This document shows, piece by piece, positions 10,830 to 20,979 of a DNA stretch of 64,000 nucleotides. The DNA comes from Ochotona curzoniae (taxonomy: Eukaryota; Chordata; Mammalia; Lagomorpha; Ochotonidae). The translations under genes were made by a program, and so were the position numbers. Location: assembly GCF_017591425.1 (NCBI RefSeq), contig NW_024465369.1:26523501-26587500 (forward strand), read 5' to 3'. The first letter of the stretch is position 1, and each line of letters begins with the position of its first letter. Under the pieces are notes generated by a model, which was given only the letters and a program-made list of their open reading frames with translations, made no database searches and had not been told where the DNA came from.

Positions 10830-13240
10830 TTAGAAGACTGTCTTCCACTGGATTGAGGTTCCAGGCCAGTTCTGGCCTTTTCAGGCATTAGATAGGGAAA
10901 CTCTTGGAGTGGGAAATAGCGTATAATCTACTTTAGTTGCAGCCTGCTTTACAATTAAGGAATAAGAAATTAAGGTGGAAATGTTAACTGAGAATGTTTT
11001 GCAGAGGAACTTTTTGGCATCCCTAGTTCAGTAGGTAGGTAAAAAGGGAATTCTACCAGGTTTCTAAGCGAGATTTATGTGAGACGAGTTCTACTTTAAG
11101 AAAATAGCCCACAGAAATGTGGATGCGAAGACCACCTGGGAAGTTGCTGCAACAGTCTAACATTTTGTGGTCCCTCACACTGTCAATCGTTCATAGAGGG
11201 CTGGGTGATATACTTCCTTGCCTTTTATATAAATGGTTTATTTGTATTGATTGCTCAATACTTCTTGCTCATTTTGTAATATTACAAAATGTCAGTGTAT
11301 TTAAAGGTGTTCATTTAGTGTCAAGGAAATAAAAAGGGACATATATTGAATTTGACTTTTTTTCCCTCGATCTGAACATGTTTCTTGTGTTCATTATTCT
11401 GCCCCCTTTCACTACCAAGAAGTAGTTTCACATTAACTGTGCTTTTCCTTAGGAGCTCCTTGATTTTCAAGAATAGTAATACCTGAATATAAGAAAGGTT
11501 CTTCCCTGGAGTAGGTTTGAGAAAGCAAAATAAGCAAAGGCAGTTTGTTTTCTCATGTAATGAACAACAACAGAGATGCACATTTCCTTCATTTAAAGCA
11601 TATTAAAGTTTCTTAAACAGGGCTTTTACTGCATTTAAAATAGCATTAGGCTAGGTGGGCTGTTGGTGCTTTGAACTAATGTGCAAGCTGTTAATCTCCG
11701 TAGACCTGGATTTAAAATTAGACAAAGCAATAATTAGTTTGGCACCATCATTTCACTACCCAGAGGGTAATAATGTAGGTCATAAAATACTACAGCCTGG
11801 CACAAGTTTTTATTTTTTTTTATGTTTTTGTACAAAACAAGGATCTAGCAGAGATGATGTGAAAAAATACGTATGATTGTCACTGGGCAGTGCAATTGTT
11901 TAGCTTATGGTGTAGGTTTTACTGCTCCTAAAGAGACTGAAACTCAGAATTCTCACCAGGCTTTCCAGGTTTAAGGTAAGCCTTTCTTTTCTATGTTATA
12001 CAAAGGAATATGCATAACTTTCCTTTCATTATCTGTTTTTCACCTGGAATATTTTTCCATCCAATATTTATCCATTGAGTCATAGAATTAAGATTATAAT
12101 GTGTACTAGGTTCTGATTTTTCAATAGCATTCCCCCCACCAGTTTGCCTTCTTTTTAATTTCAAGAAGGATACTCTGTAAATATTTTTTTTTAACATACA
12201 AAAGTGTTGCATTCAAGTGAGTGCTTACCATACGTTCCTTGATTTGTTTTCATGGCAAATGACTACTGGTGATATTAATAATTCAAGCACAGAAACAATG
12301 AAAATACAGAGGAATTGCATTTGGATACTTCTTGCTGTCAATCATCCTTGCCAGATTCCTATTTGAACATTCTGAAAATCAGGAAGACACCAGGTTTAGC
12401 CTCAAGTATGAGTAATAGTTTTCTCTTTCCTTACACTGCTCACCCCAACTGAGCTTTTAAAGCACAGGTATCTCGGGTATCCCTATATAGAGCTTAATAT
12501 TTCAAAATATGGAAATAATACTTTAATACTGAATTGGAAATACATTTCATACAATATAGATGTACAGACTTTCTATTTTACATAAAGAGATATGCGAGCA
12601 CCTGTATGTATCTATAGAGTATTCAATTTATTAGATGAGTACATTCACAAATCATTTAAGTTGAGCTTTTCAAGTGATATGAGCCACTGATACAAACTTG
12701 CTAATGATAATTATAGAACTGATGCTGATTTAGTCATTTCAAAAAAGCCACGGAGGCATAATTAGTGTCTGAATGGCCTCAATATTGCATTATTAGGAGG
12801 CTAGGGTGAAACTTGAAATGAGAACATCAAGGCTGATAAGAGAAAAGAAAACATGAAATACATACATAATTCATTCTGAGATATTATAAAGGTTTATAAC
12901 CAGAAACAATAATTTGCAGAAAGCATGTCATGTACTGGAGCCAACTGCAATCATTTGGTCAACCTGTTAAAGATCAAATAGTATATTCTTAGCTATTCTC
13001 AGTGGTGTCTTTGTAATAAAGTAGCAGCAAACAGACATTGTTTGCTTCTGGTCACTTTTAAAGAATGTTCAGTTTATCAGTAGGGACTTTAATCTCAACC
13101 TTAATAGACTACAAAAGCAGTCTTGTTCTGTGCCACTCTCCTTAAGCCACAAGACAGTTTTAGCTTTTGTTTTGTTCTCATTTAAAAGCAGGAAAATAAA
13201 ATTCTTCTTAGAATACTAAATACTATGTATTTCCCAGCAA
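10830..13240. other. AT-rich unique DNA
   Basis: No gene or classified repeat is recognised. It contains a perfect 20-bp palindrome at 11271-11290. The block near 12700-12980 has few simple repeats and several TAAT and ATTTGCA-like words, so it could be conserved regulatory DNA, which cannot be tested from one genome. Confidence 0.4.
11271..11290. repeat. Perfect 20-bp palindrome
   Basis: ATTTTGTAATATTACAAAAT equals its own reverse complement over all 20 bases. It may be a dimeric protein site or a relic of inverted duplication; no neighbouring feature explains it. Confidence 0.9.
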
Positions 13241-13247
13241 ATAATTT

Positions 13248-13502
13248 TCATTCACGTTTTCTCTTGTGATGCTTCTCTTCTCTCCTTCTTGCTGATGCAC
13301 AGGTGCTCTGGCATACCTCAGAGTCATTCTGGACACATAGAATATCTGTGACATATTTCCTGCCTTGGATCTCTTGTACGTCACTCATTAGCAAGTGATC
13401 TGGCATGTTGGTTGACTCAACTGCTGCAACCAAAGAGTCCCTTTCTTTGGTACTCTCTTCTGTCTGAGGGGCTCTAGATATGAATGATGACTTGAGAATC
13501 AT
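13248..13502 (-). pseudogene. Protein-like minus-strand ORF, unknown (exon or retrocopy remnant)
   Basis: An 84-codon ATG-to-TGA frame has unusually protein-like composition for AT-rich DNA: rich in E, S, T, D and R, with an ending RRREEKHHKRKRE that resembles a basic nuclear-localisation tail. It does not overlap a SINE, LINE or simple repeat. The ATG lies just after TTTTAC, with no clear splice acceptor, and no coding similarity continues upstream in any frame. A possible donor (GAG|GTATGC) lies inside. I do not recognise the protein. Chance is a real alternative. Confidence 0.25.
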
Positions 13503-15420
13503 GTAAAACGGAGAATGTTAGCCATTTTTTCTCATTAGCATAGCTACAAGTAATCATATGCGGACATCTTTAAATATAATCACTTTGCTACTTAAAATTC
13601 CTAATTCCAACAAGATTGTCATGGTTATTATCACAGTTTTCTCAAATGACAAGTTTTGGATTGCATTACATGAAGAAACCTTTGTGGCAGATTAATACGT
13701 ATTATAAATTTGGTTCTTTGTCCTTTATTTTCAAACGAGGCATTATATCTACAAAACAAGTAGATTTCTAACTGTATGAGTCAACAGACTCAATGTTTAC
13801 CAGGTTAGTAGTTACACAAAAACACAGCAAATGAAATTTTGAATGTGGGTGTGGTTATTATGTGGACCAAATAAGTCTTAAATGTCCAAATTATAATCTC
13901 CCAAATATCATAGCCAATTAACTTAATTTCAAAAATCAAATTATTTACTACCATCTATACTCACTCATAATACCTGGAAAATAATGAAGGCTAACAAAGT
14001 ATGTGGTAAATTTAGAGTCCTTGATCTGCAGTCACACAGTGAGACTGATGGTATTAATGGGTGGCTGGGTTTCTTTGGTCTGGTTTAGTTTATATTGCCT
14101 CATTACTAACTAGAAAAAATTACAGTCTTTCCATGTCTCCATTTACAAATTCACAAATGAAAAAGGCAAATTGATGGCATGTAAGTAAGAGAAAGAAGGA
14201 ATAACTGATAGCAACTCATTGTTCATTTAAGGTTTTATATTGTCTCTCAGCAAAATTTTCAGTAGGACAGTTCAGCCAGTTTTGTTTAGCTCTATGTAAA
14301 TAAGATTAACTGTTTTTTAAATGCATCTGAAACGATTTGAGATATGTGCAATTGTACCCAAAAGAAAGGAAAACATTAGGCCACACAAAGTTCACTTGTT
14401 AAAACTGGAGATTTTAATGAAAGGCTTAACTTTTTAACATGACGACAGTAACATTTTATGTGTCACATCACTACATAGATAAATAGGGGTACAATTATTA
14501 CTCTTTTGTCTCTTTGTGTATGTGTATGCGTCTTCTACATTCAATATGTTTAACAGGTTATCTGCCAATGTAAAACTTTCAAAACAAAAAGAAGGAAGAG
14601 GATAAGAGGAAGTGATTCAGTGAATAAATTTGTAAAAACATGACTTCAACATTAAGAAACAGATATATGTATTTGCTTTGAAAATTGGAATCGTCATTTT
14701 AATTGCTATAATTATATTCTGAAAAGCTGAGTTTGCTTCTGAGCATGCTTTTAAATGCTGTGGAATGAAGGTCATTCTATGTCTGCATCGATTGCAGTAG
14801 TAACTTTCTTCTCTATTCCCTTTCTTCTTCCCAGAAATATCTTTTTTGAAAAAAGCACAGCTAAACATACATTATACCTATCATATCTGTATAATATTCC
14901 AAAATAACATATATGTGTTATATGTCAAAGAACACTGTATATGAGGACCAAAAAAATCTAGACACAAATGCTAGTACTTCCTAACTCAACCATTTCTGAA
15001 ATAAAACTTGCAGCTAACTGGACCCCATTTCTTGCGTAGTGAAAGCAGACATTAGGCTAGGCCAAGATATTTCAGTATTTTCAACTGCACTCAGCCTCTT
15101 TGGAGATACATGCAGTTAACCTGGGGAGTTTTCTCTTCTCCTTTTCTTCCAAGAGGTAGATAAGACCCTGTTTTGGATATGGAGTTGGGTGGTGCACAGC
15201 CATATTCTGTCTTCAGAGACGTTTGATTCACTTTGCATCGTCTTTGTGCTTCAATGGCTGTCTTACATACATCTGCGGCAGGTATCCCTCTGTGATTTTA
15301 TGATTTTGAGTGTGAACAAATGGATGGAAGATTTCTCTTTCCATCTTTCTTTCACTTTATGTAACTTTGCTTTACAAATAAGTAGTACATTTTAAAAAAA
15401 TAAACATCATATTTAGAGAC
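13503..15420. other. AT-rich unique DNA
   Basis: No gene or clear repeat is recognised. The sequence is AT-rich with scattered A/T runs. Confidence 0.45.
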
Positions 15421-15422
15421 AT

Positions 15423-15745
15423 TTAAAAAAACCGTAATTTAATTTCACTAGTTAAAAAACAGAAAGGGAGACAGAAAGGGTAAGAGAGAAAACAAAAGAG
15501 AGAATCTTTACGTGCTGCTTCATTCCTTAAATACCTGTGAAAGCCAGAGATGCTTAATGTCAAGGCCAGTAGCCTAGAACCCAATCTGGGTCTTCTACGT
15601 GAGTGACAGAAGCCCAAACACTTAAGTCATTAACTACCACTTCCTAGGGTGTGCATCAGCAGGAATCTGGACCAGAGGTTGAGCCATAACTTGAATCAAG
15701 TCCTTCACTATGTGATGCAGGTGTTGTAAGTGATGTCTTAGCTCA
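15423..15745 (-). mobile_element. Old CSINE, minus
   Basis: The antisense order is kept: A/T-rich tail remnant, purine-rich AGAAAGGGAGACAGAAAG block, TGCTTCATTCC, AACCCAATCTGGGTCTTCTACGTGAG, GAAGCCCAAACACTTAAGTCATTA, and GGAATCTGGACCAGAGGTTGAG. The TCATTAACTACCACTTCC and TGCATCAGCAGGAA words mark an older subfamily than the GGGCCCGGC-type copies. Confidence 0.75.
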
Positions 15746-16755
15746 AAGACGACATTTCAATTTTCTTCCCCTACTTCAATGTGTAAATACTCACTTGGGA
15801 AATGAGTCATTTCAAGCTCTGCGATAGACACAAAGACTAATGTATGTGTGTGTGTCGGCGGGGGCGGAGGGGTTTGGGGAAGAAATAACGGTCACATCTC
15901 AAAGCAAGTTCTAACAAACCCATCCTATGAGCATGCTTGCTTGGGGGGAAATAAAGTTCAAGAGACAAATCTCAAATCGTCTTACAGAAGTGAGTATCAA
16001 TCCCGCCTACGTATTTTTCCAGTGTAGTACTTAGAATCAATTGTTGAGTGGTATTTGAGCTATAGAGCACAACTAAATGTAACAAACACTCGTGGTTTCT
16101 CCATTTTATGATGCTTGCTTCAGTATTTTAATTTCCAGCATCATAAAAGTTCATTTTTATGAATTAGCAAACTAGGATTTGTTGAGCTTCATCCCTTGAC
16201 ACAGGCTTTTTCTCCAATATTTTCAATTGATTACAAGAAAAAAATATAATCTTCAGCTTGATAAGTCTCAAAGAGGATAAACTGCACAAAGGAGAGGAAC
16301 ATAAGCTATGACACAACCAGTAGCTCTGTGCCCGTCTGCCTCATTGCAAAGTCCCTGCAATCCTATATTCTGGCGAGCTTTCATCCCTCTCTCTTCTAGT
16401 GCTGGTGTCCACGTGCCTTGCTGAATTGAATTTTGTTATGTTCACACCCAGAATCCGTGTCATGACTGCAAGAAAATTGCTCAATACTTTTCAGTCATGT
16501 TCAGAAAGAATTTCCCATCCTAATTAGATTTGAAGTTACTCACTCATGCTATAAAGACAGATTGAAATTCTGTGTGATGGAGTTTGTCCTGTTTATTGTT
16601 CATTTTCACAGGCAGGTCTTGACTGTGTGTATATTTTGAAATGTTAACCCCTTACAAAATTGATTGAGGTAAGTCAGAGCAAATGTCTACCTTTTTAAAT
16701 CCATTTTCTTTGCATTGTTTGCTCATGGTTTAAAATATTAAATTAAAAAAAAAAC
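15746..16755. other. AT-rich unique DNA with one hairpin
   Basis: No gene is recognised. A short TG run and G-rich patch lie at 15841-15880, and a 12-bp-stem inverted repeat at 16104-16148. Confidence 0.45.
16104..16148. repeat. Perfect 12-bp inverted repeat, 21-nt loop
   Basis: TTTTATGATGCT at 16104-16115 is exactly complementary to AGCATCATAAAA at 16137-16148. The RNA or cruciform hairpin would be AU-rich. No transposon ends or flanking duplication were seen around it. Confidence 0.85.
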
Positions 16756-16757
16756 GT

Positions 16758-17062
16758 TTTGTAAGTTACTAATTTTGAGTGTGAGAGTTACACAGAGAGA
16801 AGGAGACACAGAAACCTTCCACTCGCTGGTTCATTCATCAGATGGTTGCAGTGGCCAGCCCTGGGCCAGACTGTATGCAGGAGCTTCATTTAGATCTCCC
16901 ATATGGATGGCAAAGCACTTGAGACGACCTCCACTGCTGTTCCCAGACCACTAAGAGGGCACTGAGCCTAAGCAGAGCAGCTTGGACATGGACTAGCACT
17001 CATGGAATGCTGGCACCAGAGATGTTGGTCTCTCAATCCGTGGTGCCAACACCCACATTTTT
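16758..17062 (-). mobile_element. Old CSINE, minus
   Basis: Antisense words in order: ACACAGAGAGAAGGAGACACAG, CCACTCGCTGGTTCATTC, GGTTGCAGTGGCCAGCCCTGGGCC, GCACTTGAGACGACC, GAGCAGCTTGGACATGGACTAGC and GGAATGCTGGCACC. It is diverged from the young consensus and belongs to an older subfamily. Confidence 0.75.
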
Positions 17063-17357
17063 AGTAATTATATTTTCACTTTTTTTTCTGGTTAAACTGA
17101 ATATTATACAGAATGAACACTATTTTCTTTTATAAATAGCTTTTGTCTGCCATCCTTTACTTTTCTAGTTTCCTGTTTTTCCTCAAAAAACTGACATTCT
17201 CTAAAGCTCAGCTACTTTTTGTTTTTCAGAAAATAATTGTATGCATTGTGGAATTAATTCAGGTGTGATGTGCAAATGGAAGCATATTGATATACGTGAA
17301 CACAATACATTATGTAACTGATTTGAATATCTTCACACCCAAAGGATACTCCCAATA

Positions 17358-17686
17358 TTTTCAAAAAGTTTTATTTATTTACTTGAAGGGCAGAGTGATA
17401 GAGAAAAGAGGTTGAGAACAAAAGAAACCTTTCATCCACTATTTCATTTCACAAATATTGTAAAAGTCAGAGTTGGGCCAAATAGAAGCCAGGAGTCAGG
17501 AACTCCATCTGAATCTCCCAGTGAGTGGCAAGAAACCAAATACTTGAGCCATTATCTGCTGCTTCCCATGGTGCGTGTTAGCAGGAAGCCAGATCAGAAG
17601 CAGAGCTTGGCCATGATCTTAGGCACTGTTACATAAAATGCTAATACCCCAAGCAATGAATTAATCCATCACAGCAGCTGCCCAAG
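17358..17686 (-). mobile_element. Old CSINE, minus, abutting an LTR
   Basis: It begins with the antisense tail GTTTTATTTATTTACTTGAAGGGCAGAG, then GAAGCCAGGAGTCAGGAACTCCATCTGAATCTCCC, GAGCCATTATCTGCTGCTTCCCATGG, and ends near the SINE head (ATCACAGCAGCTGCCC). The probable LTR starts directly after it at 17687. Confidence 0.85.
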
Positions 17687-18310
17687 TGTGTGGGGTCTCA
17701 GCCATAGACCACCAACTCAGGTGAAGTTGTACAGTAATGGAATTCTCAATAGAGAAGTACCAGAGACAGTCATGATGTACTTATCCATTTATTAGCAACC
17801 AAGAACAAGCATATATAGGATGGGTCCAGGGGAACAAGCCTCAGGGTAGTAACAAAATTTCTGCTGGATATAAGTATGTGTTACCTATTTTAAGCCTAGC
17901 CAAACTCTGTAACTATCACATACTTTGCATGTAGTAGTGTGTAGCCCATTACAACTTATGTAACCCACCCACACCCTTGAGTTGTTTATTATAAGACTAT
18001 CACAAGTTAACACAAGATGGGTGTATGCAGGGGGTAGGCAGAGGAGGCAACCAAGTTACTGGAAAGTACACAAATTACCATAAGATGTTGAGGGGAAGGG
18101 AAATACCTGGAGGGCTTTGGACTTCTTGCCAACTGCATGGGTCTACAGGGATCTCAATGTGTCATCAAGGCAGAAGGGTCTTAATGCTTATGGTGAAACC
18201 AACACGGATGATGTGGAGACATGAGTCTCTAGACGTGCACTGAAATCATGCTTCCATTGCCCTTCGCATAGGCTAAGTAAGCTGAGACCCACCCTGATAC
18301 TCTCCCACAA
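17687..18310 (-). mobile_element. Probable solo LTR of an endogenous retrovirus, minus
   Basis: Read on the minus strand the element starts TGTGGGAG at 18310 and ends CCCCACACA at 17687, matching the TG...CA rule of LTRs. A TATA-like TATATA (17811-17817) is followed about 20 bases later by a polyadenylation signal AATAAA (17793-17788) and a roughly 100-base terminal part, the expected U3-R-U5 order. No gag, pol or env similarity adjoins it, so it looks like a solitary LTR left by recombination. I could not see a convincing target-site duplication, and the family is not identified. Confidence 0.6.
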
Positions 18311-18761
18311 CCTCGGCTTCTAAGTTCTTTGGTAATTTCTATATTCTATAGAAAAGTGAAAGCTCTGCTCTCAGCTTCTCCACCAAAACAAAAATGTGAA
18401 GCAAATGTGAAGCTAAATCATTTTTTAAAGCTGAAACTACATTGGATGTTAACTATTCCCTAAGGCAATATTTCTCAAAGTACAGTCTCAATCCTCTCTG
18501 TTGGATTAGTTAGTGGGAGATGATTGAATCTCATTCCATCCCAAATGAGTAAGAATCTTCTGGGGAGAATCTAGTGATATGATTTTTATTACACCTTCTG
18601 ATAGTTTCCTTTCAGAATTGAATTTGTCTATTTCTTCCCTATGGCACAGTGTGAGACTCACACATCAAACTCCAAGTAGTTTGAATTCATTTGCTGTGTG
18701 ATCCTTGCATCCTGCTTCGCTCTCTCATTTCTTTCCTTCCTTCCTTTTATGTTTTTTTTTA

Positions 18762-19049
18762 AACTATTTTTGTTGTTGGATATTCAGATATACAGAGAGA
18801 AGGAAAGACAGAGATAAAGCTCTTCCATCCACTGGTTCACTCTCCAAGTGGTTGCAATGCCAGAGCTAAGCTGATCGAAAGCCAGGAGCCAGGGTCCCCA
18901 AAGCTTTGGGCCATACTGAACTGGTTTCCTGGGCCACAAGCACGGAGCTGAACAGGTAGTGGAGCAGCTGGGATGTTAACCAGTGTCCATATGGAATCCC
19001 AGCGCTTGCAAGGCAAGAACTTAAGCCATAGGCCACTGCACCGGGCCCT
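18762..19049 (-). mobile_element. CSINE, minus, intermediate age
   Basis: Antisense CSINE with GATATTCAGATATACAGAGAG, CATCCACTGGTTCACTC, GAAAGCCAGGAGCCAGGG, CCCAAAGCTTTGGGCC, CACAAGCACGGAGCTG, TCCATATGGAATCCCAG and the head CCATAGGCCACTGCACCGGGCCC. It lies directly beside the protein-like remnant at 19050-19610. Confidence 0.9.
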
Positions 19050-19610
19050 GTTTTTTCATCTAATGTCGATGCATGAGAAAGAGAATGATTGAATCCATTA
19101 TTTGCAAAGCAGACAAAATAAATACAGTCCTTACTTCCCAAAACATTATAATCATCTTCACTGTACTTTGCAGAGAGATGCTCCACATTTTCACGCTCTG
19201 CAACAACTTTAGTCACAGCTGACCCTTTATTTCTTGATGAGAATCTTTCTTGTCTTAGTAGCTCTTCTCTTAATCTCTTCATCTTTTTCCAAGAACTCTC
19301 TCATAATGAAGTTCAGCACAACACTCTGATTTATAAAATGCAGCTGATCACAAGGAAGTGAGGTCTAGTATTGTATCTTTCACCAGGATATTTTACCACT
19401 GGCTTTGGAGTTCCACAGTCTCATTACCAGCAGTTATGGCTGTATCTTTCCGTCTGCCCCAGAGATTCCATGACGAATAGTTATGAGATCAGCTATGCAA
19501 TGAACCCCCGTCCATATGTGTGCTCAGTTTTCACGATCAGTTGTCTTCCAGATGTGTCAGAAAATACTTTTGACGTCACCCACTAAAGATCTCAAATCAC
19601 CAAATTAAAA
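19050..19610 (-). pseudogene. Decayed protein-coding remnant, source unknown
   Basis: On the minus strand coding-like peptide runs succeed each other in shifting frames from about 19600 to 19050: one with SGRQLIVKTEHTYGRGFIA, one with HGISGADGKIQP, one with NFIMREFLEKDEEIKRR, and one with MKRLREELLRQERFSSRN continuing to SEDDYNVLG. In-frame stops and frameshifts separate them, as expected of an inactive retrocopy or an old exon cluster. The left end is cut by a CSINE. I cannot name the parent protein. No introns are evident between the runs, which favours a processed copy. Any single run could be chance; several in a row on one strand is the argument. Confidence 0.35.
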
Positions 19611-19877
19611 AAAAAGTCTCTTTTATAATGTAAGCTTCCCTATATTGTCACGAAGCATACTGTGTTACCATCTTAGCTAGTCTATTTTATCTCACATGCA
19701 AAAGCCTTAGACAGAGTGACTTTTTGTAACTGCCTCCCCCGCGACTGAAGTCCCAAACAACTGACACAATATATACTCATTACAATCTCTTCAATGAATG
19801 ACTAAACATGAAATCATTTTAAAATTTATGAATATAGCTATTAGAGCTTAAGAATAGGCTGTGAATAATATAAACTT

Positions 19878-20200
19878 TTTAAAAAAAGATTTTATTTGAA
19901 ATAAAATGGAGTTAAACAGAGAAGGAGAAGGAGGGAAAGACAGATAACTTCCATCTGCTGGTCTACTTCTCAAATGGTCATTGCAGCAAAAGATAAACCA
20001 ACTTGAGGCAGGGGGCCAGGAGCTTCTTCTGGATCTCCCACGTAGGTGTAGGGTCTCCAAGGCCTTGTGCCAACCTCTGTTGCCTTCCCAGGCAATTAGG
20101 AGGTAGCTGGATTGGAATGGAGCAGCTGAGGATTGAATCCTTACCCTTCCCACGTGCTGGCACTCGAGCTGCAGGATTACCTTGCTATACCACTGTATTA
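19878..20200 (-). mobile_element. Old CSINE, minus
   Basis: Antisense tail AAAAAAAGATTTTATTTGAAATAAAATGG, then CCATCTGCTGGTCTACTTCTC, GCCAGGAGCTTCTTCTGGATCTCCCACGTAGG, GGAATGGAGCAGCTGAGGATTG, and GTGCTGGCACTCGAGCTGCAGG. Both strands carry 60-100-codon frames that are SINE shadows. Confidence 0.85.
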
Positions 20201-20654
20201 GTTTTTATAGATTTTTCAAAAAATATGTGTTGTATGCCTACTTAATGAATAAACAAATTCACTCTGAAATGTAACTAAATCCACCTTTCTGTGAAGGTCA
20301 CCATACTGCATTAATACATCATTTCCAATAAAGAAAAATAATTTAACATATTCACACCAATGTATTTTATATTAGATTTTATAGTGAAGCATCTCATATT
20401 TAATGCACTTTGTTTTGTATGTCCTTGTATGTCCTTTTAAATTAGTGTCTGCTAAATATCATCTATGAAAACTTCACAGATTTCTAGTGTGCATACATTT
20501 GCACATACCCAACTATGTCTATGTAGCTCTTAACATATTTGTACGTGCGACATTTATTTATGACAAATAAATGTTTGCACTTTTTTCCAAAATATATATG
20601 TTGATATAGAGAAACTAGGGAAAATGGACTTCGTAATTTCAATAAGCAAACACT
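20201..20654. other. AT-rich unique DNA
   Basis: Nothing recognised apart from a short duplicated TTGTATGTCC at about 20413-20433. Confidence 0.45.
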
Positions 20655-20668
20655 AAGAATCTTGGCCT

Positions 20669-20965
20669 GGGCCTGGCATGATGGCTGAATGGGTAAATCC
20701 TTACCTTGCAAGCATTGGAATCCCATATGGGCACTGGTTGGTGTCCTGGCTGCTCCACTTCTCATCTCCCTCTCTGCTTAGGGCCCGGGAAAGCAGTAGA
20801 GGACAGCACAAAGGAAGATGCTCCTGGCTTCAACTCAACTCAGCTCTGGCTGTCGTGTCCATTTGGGGAATGAATCAGTGGATGAAAGAGCTTTCTCTCT
20901 GTGTCTCCTCTCTCCCTAAATGTGATCTGTCTTTCCAATAGAAATTTTTAAAAAATCTTTTAAAA
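20669..20965 (+). mobile_element. CSINE, plus, with probable target-site duplication
   Basis: It starts GGGCCTGGCATGATGGCTGAATGGG, keeps GGAATCCCATATGGGCACTGG, GGCCCGGGAAAGCAGTAGAGGA and TTTGGGGAATGAATCAGTGG, and ends CTTTCCAATAGAAATTTTT. The flanks AAGAATCTTGGCCT (20655-20668) and AAGATAATTGGCCT (20966-20979) fit a decayed 14-bp duplication. Confidence 0.92.
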
Positions 20966-20979
20966 AAGATAATTGGCCT

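Noticed and set aside
14015..14100. MIR-like CAGTCACACAGTGAGACTG
   Set aside because: Only one short word matches; not enough order for a call.
18866..19060. C-terminal part of a 138-codon minus-strand frame
   Set aside because: This part is the sequence of a CSINE; only the part beyond 19060 is considered as a possible remnant.
19571..19578. Consensus CRE TGACGTCA
   Set aside because: Sits in the putative pseudogene remnant with no promoter context; an 8-mer is expected by chance about once in 64 kb.
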